Of a stretch of DNA of 7,012 bases, positions 1 through 6,084 are shown in pieces. Positions within the stretch are counted from its first letter, which is position 1. Each line of letters begins with the position of its first letter. Position numbers and translations under genes: made by a program. Origin of the DNA: Rickettsiales bacterium (lineage in GTDB: Bacteria; Pseudomonadota; Alphaproteobacteria; Rickettsiales; UBA8987); NCBI GenBank assembly GCA_028282625.1, contig JANQHP010000122.1:1-7012 (forward strand), written 5' to 3'. The notes beneath the pieces were generated by a model that saw only the letters and a program-made list of their open reading frames with translations, had not been told where the DNA came from and made no database searches.

Positions 1-2
1 CG

Positions 3-782
3 GCGGCCACCGACATTGCCTTTGCGCTTGGGGTTATCACCTTGCTTGGCAACCGTGTGCCCGAAACGCTCAAAGTCTGCCTGGTGGCGATTGCGATTCT
101 GGACGACTTGGCGGCGATCATCATCATCGCGCTGTTTTATACCGAAAATCTCTCGCTTTTCTCCCTGGCGGTGGGCGTCATTGCCATTACCATTCTCACC
201 ATCCTGCACCGGCGGGGCGTCACCAAACTTTCGCCTTATATCATCACCGGTATTTTCCTGTGGGCGTGCGTACTCAAATCCGGTGTACACGCCACATTAG
301 CCGGGGTGGTGCTTGCCTTTTTCATCCCGCTACGCGCGAAAAACAAGCTAGGCGGTTCGCCTGCGCGGTCGCTGGAACACGGGCTGCATCCATGGGTGGC
401 TTACGCCATTTTACCGGTCTTTGCCTTTGCCAATGCCGGGGTATCGCTTTCAGGGCTCTCACTGGAGATGTTGATGCAACCGATCACGCTGGGTATTGCC
501 GCAGGCCTCTTCTTCGGCAAGCAGATCGGGGTGATGCTGTTCACCTTATTTGGCGTTGCCATCAAGCTCTTTACCCTGCCCAAAGGGGTTAACTGGCAAC
601 AATATTACGGCATGTCCTTGCTCACGGGGATTGGCTTTACCATGAGCCTGTTCATTGGCACCCTGGCTTTCAGCGACGTCGAACATCAAACCGCGGTTCG
701 GCTTGGTGTGTTGCTTGGATCGGCGGCCTCCGGGATTTTGGGGTATATGATGCTGCGTATGAACAGCCGCAAAAAGTCTTAA
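3..782 (+). CDS. nhaA: Na+/H+ antiporter NhaA, C-terminal 259 residues (5' end outside window)
   Basis: NhaA is an inner-membrane antiporter that exports Na+ (or Li+) in exchange for protons, controlling cytoplasmic pH and sodium. The frame is open from the window edge; the first ATG at 42 is internal, so the gene starts upstream. The visible part begins AATDIAFALG, whose Asp is equivalent to E. coli Asp133. Next comes ILDDLAAIIIIALFYT with the paired aspartates (Asp163/Asp164) that bind the ion. A lysine in FFGKQIG fits the Lys300 region, and GIGFTMSLFIGTLAF is the conserved late helix. About 129 N-terminal residues are missing relative to the roughly 390-residue E. coli protein. The gene ends in TAA, and sbtA starts 24 nt later on the same strand with no terminator between, so the two are probably co-transcribed. 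All key residues are intact; family assignment is secure. Confidence 0.95.
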   Translation, partial: AATDIAFALGVITLLGNRVPETLKVCLVAIAILDDLAAIIIIALFYTENLSLFSLAVGVIAITILTILHRRGVTKLSPYIITGIFLWACVLKSGVHATLAGVVLAFFIPLRAKNKLGGSPARSLEHGLHPWVAYAILPVFAFANAGVSLSGLSLEMLMQPITLGIAAGLFFGKQIGVMLFTLFGVAIKLFTLPKGVNWQQYYGMSLLTGIGFTMSLFIGTLAFSDVEHQTAVRLGVLLGSAASGILGYMMLRMNSRKKS

Positions 783-806
783 CCCCTTTAGGCCGCCGAG
801 GTCCCT

Positions 807-1790
807 ATGGACGTTGTCGCTCTGTTTACCCAGAATCTGGTTTCCCCACCGATTTTGTTCTTTGCGCTTGGCATCATCGCCGGGCTGCTGAAGTCCGACC
901 TCGATGTGCCCGAGCAAATCAGCCGCTATCTCGCCATTTACCTCATGATGGCCATCGGCTTTAAAGGTGGCGTGGCCATCGCCGAAACGCCGGAAATCAC
1001 CTCTGAAATGATCTATACCATCTTAGCGGGCATCCTCACCGGCTTTACCCAGCCCTTCCTGGGCTATGCGCTGTTGCGGCTCAGTACCAAGCTGGATGTG
1101 CCCACCGCCGCGGCTGTTTCCGCGCATTATGGCTCGATCAGCATGGTCACCTTTGTCACCGCCGTCAGCTTTTTAGATGCCAACGCCGTGATCTATGCCG
1201 GCTATATCGTCGCCGTGCTCGCGCTGATGGAAGCACCGGCCATTCTCACCGGCTTGTTTATCGCCCATCGCGCCGAGCCCAAAACCATCAAAACCACTGA
1301 AAAAGCCACCTCCAAACTCAGCCGGGAAATTTTCACCAACGGCGCCATTTTATTGCTGACCGGCTCTTTCCTGATTGGCTGGGCCACCGGCACATCAGGG
1401 ATGGAAAAAATGCGCGGCTTTTTTATCGACCCGTTTAACGGCATTTTAGCGCTATTCCTCATGGATATGGGGCTGCTCGTTTCCCGTCAACTGCACCATT
1501 TGCGCGAATTCAACGTGCGGCTGGTGCTGTTTGGCATCTACATGCCGCTGATCGGGGCAGCCGTCGGGTTGGGGCTTGGCAAGCTCATCGGGCTGGACGT
1601 GGGTACTGGCATGCTGTTTATCGTGCTGATTGCCAGCGCCTCTTATATCGCAGTGACTGCGGCCATGCGCCTGGCCCTGCCGCAAGCCAAGGCCGCCATC
1701 TATGTCCCGATGTCGCTGGCCATTACCTTCCCATTCAACATCTTAGTTGGCATCCCGCTCTATTTCGCGCTGGCAGAACATATCCTCTAA
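807..1790 (+). CDS. sbtA: SbtA-family sodium-dependent bicarbonate permease
   Basis: 327-residue polytopic membrane protein of the Sbt_1 family. The cyanobacterial members are Na+/HCO3- symporters of the carbon-concentrating mechanism. Family signatures visible: GFKGGVAIAE at about 51-60, SAHYGSISMVTF at 105-116, and the second-half repeat ASASYIAVTAAMRLALP at 276-292, then SLAITFPFNILVGIPLYF near the C-terminus. The two halves are joined by a lysine-rich hydrophilic linker at about 154-174, the probable cytoplasmic loop. The usual form, as I recall it, has AVPAA where this protein has AVTAA. ATG at 807 is preceded by GAGG (798-801), 5 nt upstream. The protein is shorter than cyanobacterial SbtA (about 370 residues), as I would expect of heterotroph homologues. 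No SbtB-like PII gene is visible alongside. Bicarbonate as substrate is inferred from the family; the position after nhaA supports sodium coupling. Confidence 0.88.
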   Translation: MDVVALFTQNLVSPPILFFALGIIAGLLKSDLDVPEQISRYLAIYLMMAIGFKGGVAIAETPEITSEMIYTILAGILTGFTQPFLGYALLRLSTKLDVPTAAAVSAHYGSISMVTFVTAVSFLDANAVIYAGYIVAVLALMEAPAILTGLFIAHRAEPKTIKTTEKATSKLSREIFTNGAILLLTGSFLIGWATGTSGMEKMRGFFIDPFNGILALFLMDMGLLVSRQLHHLREFNVRLVLFGIYMPLIGAAVGLGLGKLIGLDVGTGMLFIVLIASASYIAVTAAMRLALPQAKAAIYVPMSLAITFPFNILVGIPLYFALAEHIL

Positions 1791-1800
1791 TGACGCCACA

Positions 1801-1823
1801 GAGCCGGTTTCAGGCTCATTTTC
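1801..1823 (+). terminator. Weak hairpin between the convergent sbtA and rpiB 3' ends
   Basis: GAGCC (1801-1805) pairs with GGCTC (1813-1817) around a 7-nt loop, and ATTTTC follows. This lies 10 nt after the sbtA stop codon, so it may end sbtA transcription. The stem is only 5 bp and the T tract is short. On the opposite strand no T run follows, so it would not end the rpiB transcript. Confidence 0.35.
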
Positions 1824-2280
1824 AGGCATCGCGCCCAAGCTTAGCCACGCGCCTTTCATGCCGGCCTCCGGCAAACGCCGTGGTAAAAAACTGCTGCACA
1901 CACTGAGCTGCCACCGCTTCGGTTACAACCCGTGCACCCAGCACCAGCACATTCGCATCGTTATGCTCGCGTGCCAAGCGTGCCGTCTCCGCGTTATGAC
2001 ACAGCGCCGCGCGCACATGCGCGTGACGGTTGGCCGCAATCGAAATACCAATCCCCGTGCCGCATAGCAGCACGCCCATCTCGGCCTGACCCGCCGCAAG
2101 CGCGTTAGCCAATTTGTGGGCATAATCCGGGTAGTCCACCGAATCACTCCCGTGCGTGCCCAAATCCAGCGTGGCATACCCCATGTCCTCCAACAGACCC
2201 GCCACATGCGCCTTAAGCGCCGGCGCGGCGTGGTCACCGGCCAGCGCCACGGTCTTCACATGTGCTAAAGATGCAGCCAT
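1822..2280 (-). CDS. rpiB: Ribose-5-phosphate isomerase B
   Basis: 152 residues, close to the usual length of about 150. RpiB interconverts ribose 5-phosphate and ribulose 5-phosphate in the cytosolic pentose phosphate pathway. Landmarks in order: GDHAAPALK at 15-23 (the usual form is ADHAG/SDHAG), SVDYPDYAHKLA at 47-58, GVLLCGTGIGISIAANR at 69-85 with the catalytic Cys73 and the phosphate/anion-hole GTGIG, and ALCHNAETARLAREHNDANVL at about 92-112 with the ring-opening His95. GRHERRVAKL near the C-terminus carries the phosphate-binding arginines. ATG at 2280 lies 3 nt after the hemA stop. A purine-rich AGAGG inside the hemA 3' end, about 11 nt upstream, is the likely ribosome site, suggesting translational coupling. 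It is the last gene of the ctaA-hemA-rpiB operon. A sugar-phosphate isomerase of the related LacAB type is less likely, given the RpiB-type active site. Confidence 0.95.
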   Translation of the reverse strand: MAASLAHVKTVALAGDHAAPALKAHVAGLLEDMGYATLDLGTHGSDSVDYPDYAHKLANALAAGQAEMGVLLCGTGIGISIAANRHAHVRAALCHNAETARLAREHNDANVLVLGARVVTEAVAAQCVQQFFTTAFAGGRHERRVAKLGRDA

Positions 2281-2283
2281 CGC

Positions 2284-3498
2284 TTACGCCGCCTCTTCGG
2301 AAAGCGCCACGGTGCCAAGCACCTCCTGCAGCGCCTCCACAAAAGCCACCGCCATCGCCTCGCTATGCAGCGGCGTAGGCGTAATCCGCAGGCGTTCCGT
2401 GCCTTTTGGCACCGTAGGGTGCTGAATATGCTGCACAAACATGCCATGCTCCTGCAACAGCCGGGCAGAAACCCTTCGGCAACGCAGGGCATCCCCTATT
2501 AGCACCGGCAGAATATGCGTCGTGGAAGAAGGCATAATAGGAATGCCTGCCGCGTCGCATAGCTGCCGCACATGTTTGACGCGCGCATGCAACGCCTCAC
2601 GCTCAGCACTTGAATGCTTCACATGCCTCACACTCGCCAGTGCACCGGCTGCCAGAGGAGGCGCCATCGCCGTAGTAAAAATAAAGCCCGGCGCGAAGCT
2701 ACGTACAAAATCCACCAGCGCAGCACTGGCCGCAATATAACCCCCAATCACGCCAAATGCCTTGCCAAGCGTGCCTTGCAGAATATCCACCTCTTGCTCC
2801 ACGCCCAACTCCTCGGCCTTGCCACCACCGCGTGCGCCATAAAGCCCCACCGCGTGCACCTCATCCAAATAGGTCAGTGCCCCATATTCCTTGGCCAAAG
2901 CGCAAATCTCTTTGATTGGTGCTACATCCCCATCCATCGAATAAATCGACTCAAACACAATGATCTTCGGTCGATCCGGGTCCGTTTGTGCCAGCAACGC
3001 ACGCAGATGCGCCACATCGTTATGGCGGAAAATATGCTTCTTCGCCCCACTAAAACGCACCCCTTCAATCATGGAGGCATGGTTGTGAGCCTCCGAGAAA
3101 ATCCCGGCATCGGGCAGGTGCGGGGCCAATGGCTGAATCACCGTCGCGTTGGTCACATAGCCTGAGGTAAACACCAGCGCCTGCTCCTTACCATGCAAAT
3201 CCGCCAGCTCGGCCTCCAGCGCAACCAACGGGTGGCTGGTCCCTGCGATATTGCGCGTACCGCCCGCGCCGGCCCCCATCCGGTGTGCGGTATGCGCGAT
3301 CGCCTCCACCACTTTGGGCAACTGTCCCATGCCCAAATAATCGTTGTTGCACCAGATGGTGACCTCGCGACCATGCGAATGATCATATGCTTTGGGGAAA
3401 TGCCCCACCATCCGCTCCAGGTCAGAAAAAGCACGGTACTGCCCCCGCGCCTGAAGCAGCTGCGTGCGTTGCCTGCAAAAAGATCCGTAATCAAACAT
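2284..3498 (-). CDS. hemA: 5-aminolevulinate synthase (C4 pathway)
   Basis: 404 residues. This PLP enzyme condenses glycine with succinyl-CoA to give 5-aminolevulinate, the first committed step of tetrapyrrole synthesis in alphaproteobacteria. Visible motifs: CNNDYLGMGQ near residue 50, GAGAGGTRNIAGTSHP around 75-90, NHASMIEGVR, the ALAS-type HNDVAHLR, FESIYSMDGD, DEVHAVGLYG with the PLP-contacting Asp and His, and QGTLGKAFG with the Schiff-base lysine (Lys246 from the ATG). GTERLRITPTP near the C-terminus carries the carboxylate-binding arginine and separates it from related CoA-dependent acyltransferases (BioF, Kbl). A GTG at 3501 directly precedes the ATG at 3498. An AGGG lies 7 nt before the ATG but only 4 nt before the GTG, so I chose ATG. 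The gene begins 9 nt after the ctaA stop and ends 3 nt before rpiB. Some usually conserved residues differ; see findings. Confidence 0.95.
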   Translation of the reverse strand: MFDYGSFCRQRTQLLQARGQYRAFSDLERMVGHFPKAYDHSHGREVTIWCNNDYLGMGQLPKVVEAIAHTAHRMGAGAGGTRNIAGTSHPLVALEAELADLHGKEQALVFTSGYVTNATVIQPLAPHLPDAGIFSEAHNHASMIEGVRFSGAKKHIFRHNDVAHLRALLAQTDPDRPKIIVFESIYSMDGDVAPIKEICALAKEYGALTYLDEVHAVGLYGARGGGKAEELGVEQEVDILQGTLGKAFGVIGGYIAASAALVDFVRSFAPGFIFTTAMAPPLAAGALASVRHVKHSSAEREALHARVKHVRQLCDAAGIPIMPSSTTHILPVLIGDALRCRRVSARLLQEHGMFVQHIQHPTVPKGTERLRITPTPLHSEAMAVAFVEALQEVLGTVALSEEAA

Positions 3499-3507
3499 CA
3501 CCCTACC

Positions 3508-4584
3508 CTATCTAGCATGCAAGCGCTGCAAAATAAAGAGAATCAGCGCCCAGCACAGCAACGCCACCATTTGATGCGCCGAGGCAAGCGGCAACGGCAC
3601 CTGCTGCAGCAAAGTCACCACCCCAAGCGCATATTGCACCACAATCACGAAAATCACCGCCTTGCCCGCACGTTGCAACATCGGATAGCCCTGCTCCTGG
3701 CACAGGCGAATGCCAAGCAGCACACACAGGACCGTAGGCAGCACCGCGTACCAGCGATGCACAAACTGCACGGTCGGCAAATGCTCGGTCAGGTTGATAT
3801 ACCACGGGTCTAAAAACCAGATATCGCTTGGCACATATTGCCCAAAAAGCCAATGTCCTTCCATCGAAGGCCATTGGTTATGCAACAAGCCGGCGTCCCA
3901 CCCGGCCACCAGCGCACCGAGCAATATCTGCACCGCAAGCGCCACCAGCGTGGCCCATGCCAGGTCGACCGGCGGCAGGCTTGGCGAAGGAGGAAGGCGC
4001 GAGGGAAAATGCCGCAACGCTTCCCAAAACAACAGCGCAAAAAGCAGAAAGGCAAGGCCCAGATGCGCCGCCAAGCGATAAGGGCTCACGCGAGGATCGT
4101 CCACCAACCCGCTTTTGACCATCCACCAGCCCATCACACCCTGCACGGCACCCAGCAAAAAAATCGTCACCAAACGCAGCGTATATCCAAGCCCAAAGCC
4201 ACGCGTGCAGGCAAACCACACCAGCGGCAACAGAAAAACCAGCCCGGTGATCCGCCCCATCACCCGGTGGATATATTCCAGCCAAAAAATGCCCTGAAAA
4301 CCCTCCACATCCATATCCGGATGCGTGTAACGAAATTCCGGGCTCTGCTGGTAACGCGCAAACTCCGCCTGCCACTCGGTGGCCGAAAGCGGCGGCAGCC
4401 ATCCTGTGATCGGCTTCCATTCCACCATGGAAAGCCCGGAACCCGAAAGGCGCGTCCATCCACCCACCAGCACCATCAGCGCCACACACAAGCAGCACAC
4501 CAGCAGCCAGTATCCCACCGCTTTTTGCGGATGAAACCGACGAGGAGATACCACAGAAACCGTGTCAGAAGACTTCAACGCCAC
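3508..4584 (-). CDS. ctaA: Heme A synthase, Cox15/CtaA type
   Basis: 358-residue integral membrane enzyme that oxidises the C8 methyl of heme O to a formyl group, giving heme A for aa3-type cytochrome oxidases. Motifs: GGWTRLSGSGLSMVEWKP at 41-58, WLEYIHRVMGR at 101-111 (Glu103 and heme-ligand His106), QGVMGWWMVKSGL at 148-160, RVSPYRLAAHLG with His174, the second-half GALVAGWDAG at 223-232, VHRWYA with His276, and AHQMVALL with His337. The four histidines match the two bis-His heme sites. The N-terminal half contains no paired extracytoplasmic cysteines, as in Cox15-like rather than Bacillus-like enzymes. It starts with GTG at 4584, preceded by AGGGAAGG; an in-frame TAA four codons upstream rules out a longer protein. 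A TTG two codons downstream is an alternative start. First gene of the operon with hemA and rpiB. Confidence 0.95.
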   Translation of the reverse strand: MALKSSDTVSVVSPRRFHPQKAVGYWLLVCCLCVALMVLVGGWTRLSGSGLSMVEWKPITGWLPPLSATEWQAEFARYQQSPEFRYTHPDMDVEGFQGIFWLEYIHRVMGRITGLVFLLPLVWFACTRGFGLGYTLRLVTIFLLGAVQGVMGWWMVKSGLVDDPRVSPYRLAAHLGLAFLLFALLFWEALRHFPSRLPPSPSLPPVDLAWATLVALAVQILLGALVAGWDAGLLHNQWPSMEGHWLFGQYVPSDIWFLDPWYINLTEHLPTVQFVHRWYAVLPTVLCVLLGIRLCQEQGYPMLQRAGKAVIFVIVVQYALGVVTLLQQVPLPLASAHQMVALLCWALILFILQRLHAR

Positions 4585-4611
4585 AACCTTCCCTGCTTAA
4601 AAAACACAGGC

Positions 4612-4640
4612 AGCATAGCCGATCACCCGCCCCTTGCCAA
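4612..4640 (-). promoter_or_regulatory. Candidate sigma70 promoter of the ctaA-hemA-rpiB operon
   Basis: On the minus strand TTGGCA (4640-4635, 5 of 6 matches to TTGACA) is followed, after exactly 17 nt, by TATGCT (4617-4612, 4 of 6 matches to TATAAT). A start site about 7 nt downstream (near 4605) would give a leader of about 20 nt containing the AGGGAAGG ribosome site before the GTG at 4584. No other promoter candidate as good was seen between the preceding gene and ctaA. Confidence 0.5.
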
Positions 4641-4683
4641 TAACAGAGAGGGCAAAAAACACCCGATGCAAGCGGCAAGAAGC

Positions 4684-4720
4684 TAGACCCTGCGCTCAAA
4701 GACTGTGAGAACGGTGTCTA
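4684..4720 (-). other. Hairpin after the phosphoribosyltransferase gene
   Basis: Reading the minus strand, TAGAC (4720-4716) pairs with GTCTA (4688-4684) and CC (4714-4713) with GG (4690-4689), leaving one bulged A. Inside them CTCA (4709-4706) pairs with TGAG (4698-4695) around a 7-nt loop. It starts 7 nt beyond the TGA stop, so it may protect or help end that transcript. A T6 run (4659-4654) lies too far downstream for a standard intrinsic terminator. Confidence 0.3.
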
Positions 4721-4727
4721 AACTCTC

Positions 4728-5516
4728 TCAACCCCTGGCAGCACCCATACCCCGTGAGGCGGCAGGCATGATCAAACTCCGCGGGTTGGTGCGGCTCGCG
4801 TTGAGATGGTCCAGCAATGCATCACACTCCTTCAAATCCCGCTTCTCCACATCCGCAGGCGTATAGCGGATAATTTTGGTGTTTGCCACGGCACGCTCAA
4901 ACAGCTCGGTGATGGAGCCCGTGATGATGTTGCCCTCGCGATCCATGCACCCATTTTGCACCAACACACTATATTCCTGCTCTGTTAGCTGAGCGATGGA
5001 AAGCCCCACCTGGCGTAACACCGCATTGGCTTCTTGTTCCATCTGCGCAAAAAAAGCCAAGCGCTCTTTATCCTCCACCAGCACAGCAACGCCTGCTTCC
5101 CGCAGACCAGCACGGCTTTGTTTTAACCTATATCGAAAATCAGGACCCCGTTCATTCTCCCCATAGGCCAATGCTGCCGTTTTGGCATCATCAATGCCTT
5201 GCACCGCACCAAAAACCAGATGCGTTGTATGGTCAAGAAAACCCACCTTATGCAAGTTTGCAACCAAAGATTCCTCGCTGTAAGACTTTTCAACCACACA
5301 TCCCAAAACCCGGCTTTTGGGACTAGCGGTATGAAGATAGCGCGTTAGATCACGCACGGTGCGACCGGTCTCCACTACATCATCCACCAGAATATAATTG
5401 GCATCTGGCACCTCCCCAGCAAACGAGCTGAGATACACATTGTTTCCTGTTCTGAGATGATTAAAAAACGTCGCAAATATCTTGGTAATACCTTGATATA
5501 TAGGAAAATTCAGCAC
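4728..5516 (-). CDS. Phosphoribosyltransferase-fold protein, C-terminal segment after an in-frame amber codon
   Basis: 262 residues if read from the GTG at 5516. The clear feature is ILVDDVVETGRTVRDLTRYL at about 42-61, the type I phosphoribosyltransferase PRPP-binding loop (two acidic residues, then TGRT). It is followed by a beta-strand-like segment with a lysine (LGCVVEKS). VGF followed shortly by LVFGAVQGID vaguely recalls hypoxanthine phosphoribosyltransferases, but I would not assign a base substrate. The last roughly 150 residues are hydrophilic, match no family I know, and end in an Arg/Ala/Gly-rich tail. The GTG has no convincing ribosome site, and the frame stays open for 22 codons upstream of it to a TAG that also ends the ORF at 5583-5939. 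I therefore read this as the larger part of one gene. Base composition is more A/T-rich than the neighbours. Role unknown. Confidence 0.65.
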   Translation of the reverse strand: MLNFPIYQGITKIFATFFNHLRTGNNVYLSSFAGEVPDANYILVDDVVETGRTVRDLTRYLHTASPKSRVLGCVVEKSYSEESLVANLHKVGFLDHTTHLVFGAVQGIDDAKTAALAYGENERGPDFRYRLKQSRAGLREAGVAVLVEDKERLAFFAQMEQEANAVLRQVGLSIAQLTEQEYSVLVQNGCMDREGNIITGSITELFERAVANTKIIRYTPADVEKRDLKECDALLDHLNASRTNPRSLIMPAASRGMGAARG

Positions 5517-5582
5517 CGATGTCAGTTTTTCTGCCGTAGGTGTTTGGTCACTTTTTTCTACTTTCCCACCTTCATTGCGATA

Positions 5583-5585
5583 CTA
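5583..5585 (-). other. In-frame TAG interrupting the phosphoribosyltransferase gene
   Basis: The minus strand reads GGA TAG TAT here. Frames on both sides are identical: from ATG 5939 to GTG 5516 is 141 codons exactly, and the only stop between is this codon (119th from the ATG). Downstream codons read YRNEGGKVEKSD and onward into the PRPP-loop region with no further stop until 4728. A single base change from Gln, Lys, Glu, Trp, Tyr, Ser or Leu codons would create it. UAG also ends ctaA normally (3508-3510), so the genetic code is probably standard. Confidence 0.8.
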
Positions 5586-5939
5586 TCCACAAACCGGCAG
5601 CAACAGGGTCGGCAACGCAGGATCCCTGCGTCCCAGCAGCGCTTTCCTATCGCGTTTTGCGCCTTGAATCTCTTCATTAATTTCTTTTTGGTAAGAAAAA
5701 AGGTAACTCTTACGTATTTCATGTGGTTCGCTTCTAATTTGTGCAGCAGTCACCCGCTTATCATTCGCACGCCCGATACTCTCCAGTTCCAAAACCGGAA
5801 AGTCACCCGTATCTTCTAACGGATTCCATGCTGGGTTTTCATTCAAGGGCAGATAGTGCGCAAGCGCCGTTTCCAGATCCTCAAACGGCGGCTTGGGTGT
5901 CACGCGTAGGGTTCTTGTATATCTCATGCCACACATCAT
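5583..5939 (-). CDS. N-terminal segment of the interrupted phosphoribosyltransferase-like gene
   Basis: 118 residues from ATG 5939 to the TAG. No known domain is recognised. The segment is mostly hydrophilic, with an acidic middle (EDTGDFPVLELESIG) and a charged, helix-like stretch (SYQKEINEEIQGAKRDRK), ending in LPTLLLPVCG. That last hydrophobic piece could be the first beta strand of the phosphoribosyltransferase fold that continues past the TAG. Start choice is uncertain: tandem ATGs at 5939 and 5936 follow a weak GAG ribosome site and a promoter-like sequence, a third ATG lies at 5927, and the frame is open upstream to a GTG at 6008. If translation really ends here the product lacks the PRPP loop and is unlikely to be an active transferase. 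It is divergent from the rhodanese gene across a shared 145-nt regulatory region. Confidence 0.5.
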   Translation of the reverse strand: MMCGMRYTRTLRVTPKPPFEDLETALAHYLPLNENPAWNPLEDTGDFPVLELESIGRANDKRVTAAQIRSEPHEIRKSYLFSYQKEINEEIQGAKRDRKALLGRRDPALPTLLLPVCG

Positions 5940-5957
5940 AGACTCTATCGCGTTAAA

Positions 5958-5986
5958 AAAATATGAAAGAGAGGCACATCCAGCAA
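5958..5986 (-). promoter_or_regulatory. Candidate promoter of the phosphoribosyltransferase-like gene
   Basis: On the minus strand TTGCTG (5986-5981, TTG core only) is followed by a 17-nt spacer and TATTTT (5963-5958, 4 of 6 matches). The -10 ends 18 nt before the ATG at 5939, giving a very short leader. The match is modest and the T-rich tract makes chance matches likely. Confidence 0.33.
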
Positions 5987-6023
5987 AAACAAGCTCCCAC
6001 CACACCACCCTCCAGTAATCTGC

Positions 6024-6052
6024 TTGACAGGCACCCTTAAACCTGCTTTTTT
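6024..6052 (+). promoter_or_regulatory. Candidate promoter of the rhodanese gene
   Basis: A perfect TTGACA (6024-6029), preceded by C as in the alphaproteobacterial CTTGAC consensus, is followed after 17 nt by TTTTTT (6047-6052). That is a poor -10, but a TG at 6044-6045 is correctly placed for an extended -10. The inverted repeat at 6050-6069 overlaps the expected start site. The missing A at the second -10 position is the main reason for doubt. Confidence 0.42.
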
Positions 6053-6069
6053 AGACTCATCAGTCTAAA
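6050..6069 (+). promoter_or_regulatory. Perfect inverted repeat, probable repressor operator
   Basis: TTTAGACT (6050-6057) and AGTCTAAA (6062-6069) are exact reverse complements separated by CATC. The site sits directly after the TTGACA element, over the expected transcription start, and ends 15 nt before the rhodanese ATG. That is the usual position for a repressor operator. Size and symmetry fit a dimeric regulator of TetR, MarR or a similar family; none is encoded in the window. As an RNA hairpin it would lack a following T run, so it is not a terminator. Confidence 0.55.
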
Positions 6070-6084
6070 TTATGAGATTTGCAC

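Noticed and set aside
2614..3813. Long plus-strand ORFs (2614-3165 and 3193-3813) opposite hemA and ctaA
   Set aside because: Low-complexity, basic translations overlapping well-supported genes on the other strand; no independent evidence of coding.
4635..4659. TTGCC / GGCAA repeat next to an A/T tract upstream of ctaA
   Set aside because: The T tract lies before, not after, the stem on the transcribed minus strand, and the left arm coincides with the promoter -35, so it is not a terminator.
3838..4686. 282-codon plus-strand ORF opposite ctaA
   Set aside because: Antisense shadow of ctaA: extremely rich in Arg, Gln, His and Pro, no domain, no ribosome site, while the minus-strand frame has full heme A synthase motifs.
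6079..6084. TTG start adding two residues to the rhodanese
   Set aside because: The ATG at 6085 has better spacing from the GAG at 6074-6076, and the signal peptide does not need the extra residues.
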